From Imbroritus primus (GTDB lineage Bacteria > Pseudomonadota > Gammaproteobacteria > Burkholderiales > Burkholderiaceae): 64,000 bases of DNA. The notes beneath the pieces are model-generated. The model did no database searches. It was given only the letters and a program-made list of their open reading frames with translations, and was not told where the DNA came from. Of this stretch, positions 50,306-58,872 are shown piece after piece (the first letter of the stretch is position 1; each line of letters opens with the position of its first letter). The stretch lies in the NCBI GenBank assembly GCA_000272025.2, contig AKCV02000026.1:1-64000 (forward strand), read 5' to 3'. Position numbers and translations under genes: made by a program.

Positions 50306-50800
50306 ATGACCTCGATCTACGATTTTGATGTCCGTACCCTGGCTGGTGAAACTGTTTCGCTTGGTCAGTTTCGCGGCAAGGTGCTGCTCATCGTCAATAC
50401 CGCCAGCGAATGTGGTTTCACGCCACAGTATCGTGGCCTGCAGGCGCTCTACGACACTTACCGGGAGCGGGGGCTGGAGGTGCTGGGTTTTCCGTGCAAC
50501 CAGTTCGGCAAGCAGGAGCCGGGCGGTTCGGCCAATATCGCCGCCTTCTGCGAAATGAACTACGGCGTGACGTTTCCGATGTTCGAGAAGATCGAGGTCA
50601 ACGGCGCCGGCGCGCATCCGCTGTATCGCTGGCTGACGCATGAGATTCCGGGCGTGCTCGGTCTCGAGGCCATCAAGTGGAACTTCACCAAGTTCCTGGT
50701 CGGCCGCGAAGGCACGGTGGCCAAGCGTTATGCGCCAACCACCAAGCCGGAGCAACTGGCCGGCGACATCGAACTGCTGCTCGCGACCCGTCCCGCCTGA
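50306..50800 (+). CDS. Glutathione peroxidase (BtuE-like)
   Basis: Thiol peroxidase reducing hydroperoxides; 164 residues. The peroxidatic cysteine lies in NTASECGFTPQYRGL. The conserved FPCNQFGKQEPG glutamine region and the Trp/Asn motif IKWNFTKFLVGREG complete the signature. It has no signal peptide, so it is cytoplasmic. It begins 22 bp after pilU and may share its transcript. Confidence 0.95.
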   Translation: MTSIYDFDVRTLAGETVSLGQFRGKVLLIVNTASECGFTPQYRGLQALYDTYRERGLEVLGFPCNQFGKQEPGGSANIAAFCEMNYGVTFPMFEKIEVNGAGAHPLYRWLTHEIPGVLGLEAIKWNFTKFLVGREGTVAKRYAPTTKPEQLAGDIELLLATRPA

Positions 50801-50815
50801 CGCCATACCCGAACC

Positions 50816-50856
50816 GAAGACGGCCGCGCCGTGCGGGCACGGCCGCGCCTGTCTTC
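50816..50856. terminator. GC-rich imperfect inverted repeat between convergent gpx and lrgB
   Basis: GAAGAC at 50816-50821 and GTCTTC at 50851-50856 flank a GC-rich imperfect dyad around GTGCGGGCAC. It sits between convergent genes and overlaps the lrgB stop. There is no T-run, so a terminator role is only suggested. Confidence 0.35.
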
Positions 50857-51580
50857 AGCGCGGTATCCACTGCGCCAGCAGCGGCACCAGGATCGCCGTC
50901 AAGACGCCGTTCAGTCCCATGCCGAGCGCCGCGAACGCGCCGGCTTCCTCGCTGACCTGAAACGCGCGCGCGGTGCCGATGCCGTGGGCGGCCAGCCCCG
51001 CAGAAAAACCGCGCACACTGTAGTCGCGCATGCGCAGCAGATTGAGTAGCGGCGTCGCGCAGACGGCGCCGATCACTCCGGTGCACATCACGAATACCGC
51101 AGTGAGGGAGGGCAGCCCGCCGATTTTTTCGGCCACGCCCATGGCGATCGGAATGGTGACGGACTTGGGCGCGAGCGAACGCAGCGTCTCGCCGGATGCG
51201 CCCAGCAGCCAGGCCACCAGCACCACCGACACGATGGCGACGAGCGAGCCTGCCAGCAGGCCGCCGAGTAGCGGCAACAGGTTGCGGCGCAATTTGGGCA
51301 ACTGCTGGTACAACGGCACGGCCAGCGCAACCGTCGCCGGACCGAGCAGGAAATGGACGAACTGCGCTCCATCGAAGTACGCATGGTAGGGCGTGTCGGT
51401 CACCAGCAGCAGGGTCACCAGGATCGCCACGGAGACCATCACCGGGTTGGCCAGCGGATTGGCGCGCAGCCGTTCGAACAAGGCAACGGCGGCGATGTAT
51501 GCAAGCAGCGTGGCCGTCAGCCACAGCAGCGGGCTGGCGGCGAGATAGACCCAGACATCGGTGAGGCGTGGCGCGATCAT
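50855..51580 (-). CDS. lrgB: LrgB/CidB-family membrane protein
   Basis: A 241-residue polytopic membrane protein of the LrgB/YohK family, with conserved TVALAVPLYQQLPKLR, LAPKSVTIPIAMGVAEKIGG and the glycine-rich ATPLLNLLRMRD / GLAAHGIGTARAFQ region. In other bacteria LrgAB modulates murein hydrolase activity, export of pyruvate or glycolate, or programmed lysis. Coupling to lrgA is by a 4-bp overlap. The glycolate oxidase operon lies just upstream on the same strand. Confidence 0.92.
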   Translation of the reverse strand: MIAPRLTDVWVYLAASPLLWLTATLLAYIAAVALFERLRANPLANPVMVSVAILVTLLLVTDTPYHAYFDGAQFVHFLLGPATVALAVPLYQQLPKLRRNLLPLLGGLLAGSLVAIVSVVLVAWLLGASGETLRSLAPKSVTIPIAMGVAEKIGGLPSLTAVFVMCTGVIGAVCATPLLNLLRMRDYSVRGFSAGLAAHGIGTARAFQVSEEAGAFAALGMGLNGVLTAILVPLLAQWIPR

Positions 51581-51945
51581 GATGGATTCTCCTCCGTCGT
51601 GCGGGGGGAGCGCCAGCGCATCAGGGCGCGCGTCACCCAGGCTGTGGTGGCGATGGCGAGAATTGTGCTGACCAGCAGCGCAACGCCGATGGCGAACCAT
51701 TCGCCGCCGATGCGCTGGGCATGCACCATGACACCGACACCGGCCGGCACGAACAGCAGCGAGAAGTGCTTGAGGATGGTGCTGGTGGTGCCCTGGATGA
51801 CGCGCAGCAGACGGTCATCCACCGCCAGCCAGGTAAACAGCAGGATCATGCCGATCACCGGGCCGGGTACGGGCAGCTTGAGGGTGTAGCTGATGATCTC
51901 GCCGATCAGCTGAAACACCAGCAGGATGGCAAAGGCTTGCGGCAT
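51577..51945 (-). CDS. lrgA: LrgA/CidA-family holin-like membrane protein
   Basis: A 122-residue membrane protein with four helices and the family motif LKLPVPGPVIGMILLF, followed by LLFVPAGVGVMVHA. LrgA and LrgB act together. The plant plastid homologue of the fused LrgAB is a glycolate/glycerate transporter (PLGG1), which makes the neighbouring glcDEF operon noteworthy. Role as a glycolate transporter here is inference. Confidence 0.9.
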   Translation of the reverse strand: MPQAFAILLVFQLIGEIISYTLKLPVPGPVIGMILLFTWLAVDDRLLRVIQGTTSTILKHFSLLFVPAGVGVMVHAQRIGGEWFAIGVALLVSTILAIATTAWVTRALMRWRSPRTTEENPS

Positions 51946-52064
51946 GGGGCAACTCCGGAAAACGCGCTGCAGCCATTATCGGGCGCGCCCGCCGCGGCCG
52001 ACAAGCATCAGTTGCGGCGCTGTCCGTCATACCAGACGCACAGCGATGCCACCACAGTAGTGCG

Positions 52065-53312
52065 TCAGCGTATCCGCAGCAGGTCGTCCACCAGTTCGAT
52101 CCAGTGCGCCACCGGTGTTGCGGTACCGCTCTGCAGATGTGTCAGGCAACCGATATTGGCCGAGACGATCATCTCCGCGCCGGTCGCCTGCAGGTTGGCG
52201 AGTTTTTCGTCGCGCAGCTGCTTCGATAGCGCCGGCTGCAGGATCGAATAGGTCCCCGCCGAGCCGCAGCACAGATGACTGTCGGCACACAGGCGGACAT
52301 CGACGCCGAGCCCGGCGAGCAGCATCTCGACCGCCCCGCGGATCTGCTGGCCATGCTGGAGCGTGCACGGCGGATGCCAGGCCACGCGCGGAGCATCCTG
52401 CGCGCGCCGCACGAGTGCCGCCAGTTCGGCCTGGTAGGCCGGCAGCAGCTCGCTCAGGTCCTTGGTCAGCGCGGACACGCGTCGGGCCTTGTCCGCATAC
52501 ATGGGATCGTGGCGCAGCAGGTGGCCATAGTCCTTGACCATCACGCCACAGCCGGAGGCGGTCATGACGATGGCTTCGGCGCCTGCCTCGATGGCCGGCC
52601 ACCACGCATCGATATTGGCGCGCATATTGTCGAGTGCGCCAGCGTGGTCGTTCATGTGATGGCGGATCGCGCCGCAGCAGCCGGCCTCGGGCGCGGCGAC
52701 GAGCGAGATGCCAAGACGGTCGAAGACACGCGCCGTGGCGGCATTGATATTGGGCGACATGGAAGGTTGCACGCAGCCTTCCAGCACCAGCATGCGGCGT
52801 GCGTGGCGCGGGGCAGGTCGCTGGCCAGGCGCGCGCGTCACCGGCACCTTGTCACGCAGCACGCCGGGCAGCAGCGGACGCAGCGCGCGCCCGATCTTCA
52901 AGGCCGGACCGAACAGCGCCGGCCGCGAGACGCCTTCGCGCAACGCCCAGCGCACCGCACGTTCACCGAGCGGACGCTGCACGCCCTTGGCCTCGAGTTG
53001 GTCTTCTACTACCTTGCGGCCGATGTCCACGAGGCGGCCGTAGGTGACGCCCGAGGGGCAGGGCGATTCGCAGTTACGGCAGGGGGGGGGGCGGGCCGGG
53101 GGCAGGCGCGTGCTTTCCGTGACTTCCGCGCCTTCCATCATCTGCTTCATCAGGTAGATGCGTCCGCGCGGCCCATCCAGTTCGTCGCCGAGCAGCTGGT
53201 AGGTCGGGCAGGTGGCCGTGCAAAAGCCGCAGTGCACGCACTTCTGCACAATGGCGGCGGCTTCCTCGCCTTCGGGCGTGTTGCGGATGAACTCGGCAAA
53301 ATTGGTTTGCAT
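52065..53312 (-). CDS. glcF: Glycolate oxidase iron-sulfur subunit with altered second Fe-S motif
   Basis: Iron-sulfur subunit of glycolate oxidase GlcDEF, passing electrons to the respiratory chain; 415 residues. The first cluster motif [19 protein letters not shown] is intact (with the preceding KC). The second should read C-x2-C-x2-C-x3-CP; here it reads [16 protein letters not shown], so the first cysteine is replaced by proline. The family pattern LHLDRCLTCRNCESTC has become [16 protein letters not shown], every change being toward C on the coding strand, in a run of ten C (53091-53082). The two CCG heterodisulfide-like motifs ([14 protein letters not shown]) are intact. Either a real lesion or a base-call artefact. 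Confidence 0.93.
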   Translation of the reverse strand: MQTNFAEFIRNTPEGEEAAAIVQKCVHCGFCTATCPTYQLLGDELDGPRGRIYLMKQMMEGAEVTESTRLPPARPPPCRNCESPCPSGVTYGRLVDIGRKVVEDQLEAKGVQRPLGERAVRWALREGVSRPALFGPALKIGRALRPLLPGVLRDKVPVTRAPGQRPAPRHARRMLVLEGCVQPSMSPNINAATARVFDRLGISLVAAPEAGCCGAIRHHMNDHAGALDNMRANIDAWWPAIEAGAEAIVMTASGCGVMVKDYGHLLRHDPMYADKARRVSALTKDLSELLPAYQAELAALVRRAQDAPRVAWHPPCTLQHGQQIRGAVEMLLAGLGVDVRLCADSHLCCGSAGTYSILQPALSKQLRDEKLANLQATGAEMIVSANIGCLTHLQSGTATPVAHWIELVDDLLRIR

Positions 53313-53317
53313 GGGCG

Positions 53318-54391
53318 TCAGAACTCCGGATACATGCGGCCGCGATTGAAGATGCGGGCGGGGTCGAAGGCATCCTTGAGGCGGGTGTGGATGGCCGCGA
53401 TAGGGGCGCTGAGTGGCGTGAATACGCCATCCGCCTTGTTGCCGTTGCGGAACAGCGTGGCGTGCCCGCCGGCCGCCTGCGCGGCAGCGCGTACCGTGGC
53501 GGCGGGTGCATCGGTCAGCCACCAGCGTTGGCCGCCGCCCCATTCGATCAGTTGCGTGCCCGGCAGAGAGAGGACCGGCGCAGTCGACGGCACCGCGATA
53601 CGCCACAGGGTCTGGCCTTGCAGCGCAGGCGCAAACCACGGGTGGGACTGTTCACGCAAGCTGCTCCACAAGACGTGCGCTTCGGTTTCATCGATGGGCG
53701 TGCCGCCAAGCCTGCCGATGGCCGCGCTCACCGCCGCGGCAGCGCCGGCCAGGCGTACATGCAGCACGTTGTCCGTCCACGCGGTCGCCGTGATCGGCAG
53801 CGGCTGGCCGCCCCAGCGATTGACCTGGAGCAACGCCTGCGCCTCGTCGAGTTCGAAGCGCAGGGTCTGATGCGCCACGGGCAGTGGCAGCACCTTCATC
53901 GACACTTCCAGCACCAGGCCAAGCGTGCCGAGCGAGCCTGCCAGCAGGCGCGAGACATCGTAGCCGGCAACGTTCTTCATCACCTGACCGCCGAAGTGCA
54001 TGATGTCGCCGCGTCCATCCATCACCACGGCGCCGAGCACGAAGTCCCGCAACGCGCCCACGGCCTGCCGGCGCGGGCCGGACAGGCCTGCCGCCACGGT
54101 ACCGCCGAACGTGGCGGCGGGGCCGAAGGCAGGCGGCTCGAAAGGCAGCATCTGGCGCTGCTCGGCCAGCGCGGTGGCCACATCGGCAAGCGGCGTGCCG
54201 CAACGCGCCGTGATCACCAGTTCAGCGGGATCGTAGGCGACGATGCCGGCATGGGCGCGCGTGTCGAGAATCTCACCGACCGGATCCTGGCCGTAGAAAT
54301 CCTTGGTGCCGCTGCCGCGCAGGCGCAGGGGCGTGCCGCTGGCGGTCGCGGCCCGGATGCGGTCGCGAAAGGTGTCGAGAATGGCAGTCAT
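53318..54391 (-). CDS. glcE: Glycolate oxidase FAD-binding subunit GlcE
   Basis: FAD-binding subunit of glycolate oxidase; 357 residues. It starts with a FAD_binding_4-type domain: [35 protein letters not shown] and the glycine-rich [15 protein letters not shown]. Other conserved parts are [20 protein letters not shown] and [21 protein letters not shown]. It ends 5 bp before glcF and starts 31 bp after the ion-channel gene. Confidence 0.95.
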   Translation of the reverse strand: MTAILDTFRDRIRAATASGTPLRLRGSGTKDFYGQDPVGEILDTRAHAGIVAYDPAELVITARCGTPLADVATALAEQRQMLPFEPPAFGPAATFGGTVAAGLSGPRRQAVGALRDFVLGAVVMDGRGDIMHFGGQVMKNVAGYDVSRLLAGSLGTLGLVLEVSMKVLPLPVAHQTLRFELDEAQALLQVNRWGGQPLPITATAWTDNVLHVRLAGAAAAVSAAIGRLGGTPIDETEAHVLWSSLREQSHPWFAPALQGQTLWRIAVPSTAPVLSLPGTQLIEWGGGQRWWLTDAPAATVRAAAQAAGGHATLFRNGNKADGVFTPLSAPIAAIHTRLKDAFDPARIFNRGRMYPEF

Positions 54392-54422
54392 TGGAGCGGG
54401 CGGGTAAGAATGGCTGGCATGG

Positions 54423-55316
54423 CTAGCGGACCTCCGGGGAGGAGGGCGGAAGGGACGGAAGTTCAGCGCCGCAGCGCCGGCAGTAGAGGGCGTCGGTCTC
54501 GTGGCCTTCGGTCAGGCAAGCCGCGCAGCGGCGCGCCGTGACGTGCCGGCGCAGCATGGTCGCAGCCAGTTCCGCACCGAGGATGCCGGTGGGAAAGGCG
54601 ATGATGCCGTAGCCCAGCATGATGGTGACCGAGGTGATGAACTGGCCGACCGCAGTGCGCGGCACGAGGTCCCCGAAGCCTGTGGTGCTGAGTGTGACCA
54701 CAGCCCAGTAGATACTCACCGGGATATTGCGGAAGCCATGTTCCGGGCCTTCCACCACATACATGATGGTGCCGAGGATGACCACGATAATGCCGACCGC
54801 GGCGAGAAACACGAGGATCTTGCGATGCGCGGCGGCAAGCGCGCGCATCAGGACCTGGGCTTCGTCGAAGTACAGGGGGATCTTCATGATGCGGAAGATG
54901 CGCAGCAGCCGCAGCAGGCGCACGTCGATCAGCGCATACAGCTCCGGGAAGAAGAACGCGAGATAGGTCGGCAGCACGGCCAGCAGGTCGACGACGCCAT
55001 ACAGGCTCAATGCATAGCGCAAGGGGCGCTGCACCACCATCAGCCGCACCACGTATTCCAGCGTGAACAGCAGCGTGAAGCACCACTCCAGGATGCGCAG
55101 CGGCAGGCCGATGACGGCACGCACCTCTGCCACGCTGTCGAGTATCACCACGGCGACACTCGCTGCGATGGCGGCCAGCAGCCACAGGTCGAAATTCCGG
55201 CCGGCCGGCGTGTCGGCCTCGAAGATGATCGTATACCAGTGCTGCCGCCAGCCTTCGCGTTCGGACATGCCGAACGTCGCGCGCGGTGTCATGGCTTTCG
55301 GTTGCTTCATGCTCAT
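54423..55316 (-). CDS. Voltage-gated-type potassium channel with C-terminal zinc ribbon, inside the glc operon
   Basis: A 297-residue six-helix ion channel. Helix S4 carries arginines every third position (DVRLLRLLRIFRIMKIP), a voltage-sensor pattern. The pore loop ends in LSTTGFGDLVP, with GFG in place of the usual GYG selectivity filter. The C-terminus has two CxxC pairs (CAACLTEGHETDALYCRRCG), resembling a zinc ribbon. It starts 2 bp after the glcD stop and is followed by glcE, so it is cotranscribed with glycolate oxidase. The alternative start is 55310. Confidence 0.9.
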   Translation of the reverse strand: MSMKQPKAMTPRATFGMSEREGWRQHWYTIIFEADTPAGRNFDLWLLAAIAASVAVVILDSVAEVRAVIGLPLRILEWCFTLLFTLEYVVRLMVVQRPLRYALSLYGVVDLLAVLPTYLAFFFPELYALIDVRLLRLLRIFRIMKIPLYFDEAQVLMRALAAAHRKILVFLAAVGIIVVILGTIMYVVEGPEHGFRNIPVSIYWAVVTLSTTGFGDLVPRTAVGQFITSVTIMLGYGIIAFPTGILGAELAATMLRRHVTARRCAACLTEGHETDALYCRRCGAELPSLPPSSPEVR

Positions 55317-55318
55317 GC

Positions 55319-56815
55319 TCAGAAGCGCGGCAGGTCCGGGTGCGGCAGCAGGCCGTTGCGCACATGCAGCTTGCCGTACTCGGCGCAACGGGCCAGCGTG
55401 GGAATGGCCTTGTCCGGGTTGAGCAGCTTGGCGGGGTCGAAGGCGGCCTTCACGCGGAAAAACATTTCCAGTTCCTGCGGCGAAAACTGGACGCAGGCGG
55501 AGTTGAGTTTCTCCACGCCCACACCATGTTCGCCGGTGACCGTGCCGCCGAGTTCGACGCAGGTCTCGAGGATGTCCGCACCGAACAATTCCGCGCGATG
55601 CCATTCATCCTGATCCGCGCCGTTGAACAGGATGAGCGGATGCATATTGCCGTCGCCGGCATGGAACACGTTGATGCAGCGCAGGCGATACTTGGCTTCC
55701 ATCTCCTGAATGCGGCGCAGCAGCGTGCCGATATGCTTGCGCGGGATCGTGCCATCCATGCAGTAGTAGTCGGCGGAAATACGGCCGGCAGCAGGGAAGG
55801 CGTTTTTGCGTCCGCTCCAGAAACGCAGCCGTTCGGCCTCGCTCTGCGACACCTGGATCCGCGTGGCGCCACAGCCGCGCAGGACCTCGCTCATGCGCTC
55901 GATTTCCTCGGCCACTTCCTCGGGCGTGCCGTCCGACTCGCACAGCAGAATTGCTTCCGCCTCCAGGTCGTAACCGGCTTTGACGAATTCCTCGACGGCT
56001 GCGGTCGCGGGTTTGTCCATCATCTCCAGCCCGGCGGGAATGATGCCGGCGGCGATCACGGCGGCCACTGCATTGCCGCCCGCTTCCACATCGTTGAAGC
56101 TCGCCATGATGACCTGTGCCAGTTGCGGCTTGGGGACGAGCCGCACGGTGATTTCGGTGACCACGGCCAACATACCTTCCGAGCCGATCAGTGCGGCCAG
56201 CAGGTCGAGACCCGGGGCATCCGGCGCTTCGGAGCCGAATTCCACGACCTCGCCCTGCATCGTCACCGCGCGTACGCGCAGCACGTTGTGCACGGTCAGT
56301 CCGTACTTGAGGCAATGCACGCCGCCCGAGTTCTCGCTGACATTGCCGCCGATGGTGCAGGCGATCTGCGAAGACGGATCGGGGGCGTAGTACAGTCCGT
56401 GCGGCGCGGCGGCTTCGGAGATGGCGAGGTTGCGCACGCCCGGCTGTACGATGGCCGTGCGCGACAGTGGATCAACCTTGATGATCTTCTTGAACCGCGC
56501 CAGCGACAGCACCAGGCCGTTGCCGATCGGCATCGCGCCGCCCGACAGGCTGGGGCCGGCGCCGCGCGGCACGATCGGCACGCCGAGTGCATGGCAGGCG
56601 GCGAGAATCTGGCAGACCTGCGCTTCGTTCTCGGGCAGCACCACGGCCAGCGGCACTTGCCGGTAGGCGGCCAGGCCGTCGCATTCGTAGGGGATGGTGT
56701 CTTCCTGCTTCCACAGCAGGCAATGGTCGGGCACGATGCCGGCGAGGGCCGCGAGCAGTGCGGCCTGGGCCGCATCGCGGGTCGGGGCGGAAGTCGGTTC
56801 GAGCGGGGCGTTCAT
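55319..56815 (-). CDS. glcD: Glycolate oxidase subunit GlcD
   Basis: FAD-linked catalytic subunit oxidising glycolate (and D-lactate-like substrates) to glyoxylate; 498 residues. The FAD domain shows PIVPRGAGPSLSGGAMPIGN, TIGGNVSENSGGVHCLKYG and LIGSEGMLAVVTEITVRLVP. The C-terminal domain has the family motif CINVFHAGDGNMHPLI and TGEHGVGVEKL. Operon order is glcD-channel-glcE-glcF. A LysR gene lies immediately upstream in the same direction. A TATAGT at 56885-56880 (minus strand) could be its -10. Confidence 0.97.
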   Translation of the reverse strand: MNAPLEPTSAPTRDAAQAALLAALAGIVPDHCLLWKQEDTIPYECDGLAAYRQVPLAVVLPENEAQVCQILAACHALGVPIVPRGAGPSLSGGAMPIGNGLVLSLARFKKIIKVDPLSRTAIVQPGVRNLAISEAAAPHGLYYAPDPSSQIACTIGGNVSENSGGVHCLKYGLTVHNVLRVRAVTMQGEVVEFGSEAPDAPGLDLLAALIGSEGMLAVVTEITVRLVPKPQLAQVIMASFNDVEAGGNAVAAVIAAGIIPAGLEMMDKPATAAVEEFVKAGYDLEAEAILLCESDGTPEEVAEEIERMSEVLRGCGATRIQVSQSEAERLRFWSGRKNAFPAAGRISADYYCMDGTIPRKHIGTLLRRIQEMEAKYRLRCINVFHAGDGNMHPLILFNGADQDEWHRAELFGADILETCVELGGTVTGEHGVGVEKLNSACVQFSPQELEMFFRVKAAFDPAKLLNPDKAIPTLARCAEYGKLHVRNGLLPHPDLPRF

Positions 56816-56991
56816 GCGGTGTCTCCCTGTCATGGCCGGCGGCGCTGCACAACAGGCGGCCGCGGCACGGGCTGGGATGACTATAACGCACGCCACCGGC
56901 CGGCGCATCGCCGTACAGGCGATCTCAGGCATGAAATTGTCGGGGGACGGGGACGAAAATTTCTCATCCCCGGCGTGTGGGCGCCGATGCC

Positions 56992-57885
56992 TTACCAGTC
57001 GAGCCCGAGCAGCCAGTCGACGAAATACTGCGCTTCCGGCTTGAGCGGCATCTGGCGGCGCTCGACGATGTAATAGGCGTGCGGCGACATGGATTCCACA
57101 TCGAGCAGCCGCACCATCTGGCCGAGCCGCAGCCATTGCTGGGCCATGCGCTGGCGCACCAGCGCCACGCCCTGATTGGAGGTGACGGCCTCAAGCATCA
57201 GGCCCACATCGTTGAATTGCGGACCGACTTGCGGCTCTTCCCAGTCGAGGCCGGCGCGTTCGAACCATGGCTTCCACGGTTCGAGCGGGCTGCGCAGCAG
57301 CACCAGGTTGTGCAGGTCCGACGGCTGCGTGATGCGGCGGCCATTGACCGCCTCGTAGTAGTCGCGCCCGCAGGCCGGGAACACCGGCTCGTTGAGCAGC
57401 AGCGTGGTCTTGAACTCCGGGTAGTGGCCGGTGCCGAAGCGGATCTCGACATCACTTTCCTCCGCCTTCACGTCGAGGAATGGAATCGCCAGATGCAGTT
57501 CGATGTCGATATGCGGATACAGCGCGACGAACTCTGGCAGGCGCGGTACGAGATGCTGGCGGCCGAAGGTCGGCGGAATGGCCACGCGCAGCCGTACGCG
57601 CGTGTTGCTGAACTCGGGGCGTGCCAGACCGTTCAGCGCCTTGAGCGCGGCCTGCACGCTGCGCAGGTTGCGCGCACCGCTGGCCGTGAGCCGTAGCGAC
57701 GAGCTGGCGCGCACGAACAGTTCCTCGCCCCACAGCTCTTCCAGGTTCTTGATGCGGTGCGAGACCGCGCTCGGCGTGACCGACAGCTCCTCGGCCGCGC
57801 GCGCAAAGCTGGCATGACGCGCCGCCGCTTCGAAGGCGACGAGCAGATGCAGCGGCGGAATACGGTTGAACAGGGACGAGGACAT
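56992..57885 (-). CDS. LysR-family regulator (GcvA-like), upstream of glcD
   Basis: A 297-residue LysR regulator. The HTH region is LLVAFEAAARHASFARAAEE then LSVTPSAVSHRIKNLEE, followed by GEELFVRASSSLRLTASG; this start pattern (PPLHLLVAFEAAARH) is typical of the GcvA/AmpR branch. It is codirectional with glcD, 176 bp upstream. Its target could be the glc operon or the divergent cobalamin gene, but LysR genes are usually divergent from targets, so this is open. Confidence 0.93.
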   Translation of the reverse strand: MSSSLFNRIPPLHLLVAFEAAARHASFARAAEELSVTPSAVSHRIKNLEELWGEELFVRASSSLRLTASGARNLRSVQAALKALNGLARPEFSNTRVRLRVAIPPTFGRQHLVPRLPEFVALYPHIDIELHLAIPFLDVKAEESDVEIRFGTGHYPEFKTTLLLNEPVFPACGRDYYEAVNGRRITQPSDLHNLVLLRSPLEPWKPWFERAGLDWEEPQVGPQFNDVGLMLEAVTSNQGVALVRQRMAQQWLRLGQMVRLLDVESMSPHAYYIVERRQMPLKPEAQYFVDWLLGLDW

Positions 57886-58143
57886 GCGACGTGGGTCAAT
57901 CGGTCGAATTGGCGCGACGCGCGCGTCGCAGTGTGCGCCATTGTACGCCCGTCGCGCCGGCATTCCCGAAGGCCGGTAACCCGTGCCCTGCGACCATGTG
58001 GACCCTTGCCGCTGCGCTCAAGCTTCACGGGTTGGGCAGGTCGGAGCGGAAGGCGGGCATCGCAGCCGTTGCCGCTGTAGCGAGCCTCGCAGCGTTCCGG
58101 CGATAATGCGGCCTTGTCATTTTGCATTTCACAGGACGCACGC

Positions 58144-58692
58144 ATGGGAAACCGCCTCAGCAAGATCGCCACGCGTACCGGCGACGATGGCACAACAGGA
58201 CTTGGCGACGGCACGCGCACTGGCAAGGACAGCCTGCGCATCCACGCCCTGGGCGAGGTCGACGAACTGAATTCGCACATCGGCGTACTGTTGACGGAAA
58301 CGCTGCCAGACGGCATCCGCACCGCTCTGCTGGAGATCCAGCACGACCTGTTCGATCTCGGCGGGGAGTTGTGCATTCCCGGCTATACGCTGCTCAAGAC
58401 CGAGCGCGTGGCGCAGCTCGATGCATGGCTGGCCGAACACAACGCCACTCTGCCGCGCCTGAAGGAATTCATTCTCCCTGGGGGTAGCCGCGCCGCGGCG
58501 CAGGCGCACGTGTGCCGCACGGTATGCCGCCGCGCCGAGCGCGCGGTGGTGGCGCTGGAGCGCGCCGAAACCGTGAACGACAGCGCGCGTCAGTATCTGA
58601 ACCGGCTGTCGGACCTGATGTTCGTGCTGGCGCGTGTATTGAATCGTGCGGATGGCGGCACGGACGTGCTGTGGCAGCACGAGCGGACCTAG
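58144..58692 (+). CDS. PduO-type cob(I)alamin adenosyltransferase
   Basis: Transfers the adenosyl group from ATP to cob(I)alamin to make adenosylcobalamin; 182 residues. The ATP-binding N-terminus KIATRTGDDGTTGLGDG, then HALGEVDELNSHIG, FILPGGSRAAAQAHVCRTVC and RRAERAVVAL, and the C-terminal YLNRLSDLMFVLAR are the family signature. I see no cobalamin riboswitch upstream. It ends at a bidirectional terminator. Confidence 0.95.
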   Translation: MGNRLSKIATRTGDDGTTGLGDGTRTGKDSLRIHALGEVDELNSHIGVLLTETLPDGIRTALLEIQHDLFDLGGELCIPGYTLLKTERVAQLDAWLAEHNATLPRLKEFILPGGSRAAAQAHVCRTVCRRAERAVVALERAETVNDSARQYLNRLSDLMFVLARVLNRADGGTDVLWQHERT

Positions 58693-58755
58693 CGAGGGCG
58701 CAACCGCCGCGTCGGATAGCCTTGCACGCCGCTGATCGCTGCCCGTGCCGGAAAG

Positions 58756-58789
58756 AAAAAATGGCGTGTCGATGGACACGCCATTTTTT
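58756..58789. terminator. Bidirectional intrinsic terminator between the adenosyltransferase gene and aroG
   Basis: A perfect 9-bp stem TGGCGTGTC / GACACGCCA around loop GATG is flanked by six A on one side and six T on the other (58756-58761, 58784-58789). It lies between convergent genes and can stop transcripts from both. Confidence 0.9.
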
Positions 58790-58872
58790 CATCTGCCGGT
58801 GCGGGCGCTGTTGCTGGCCCAGTGCCGCTTTCGTGCCGCGTGATGACTGTCGCAGTGCCGCAGGCGTGCAGA

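Noticed and set aside
57886-58143. Possible cobalamin riboswitch upstream of the cobalamin adenosyltransferase gene
   Set aside because: No B12-box-like conserved segment or expected helices could be found in the 258-bp divergent region.
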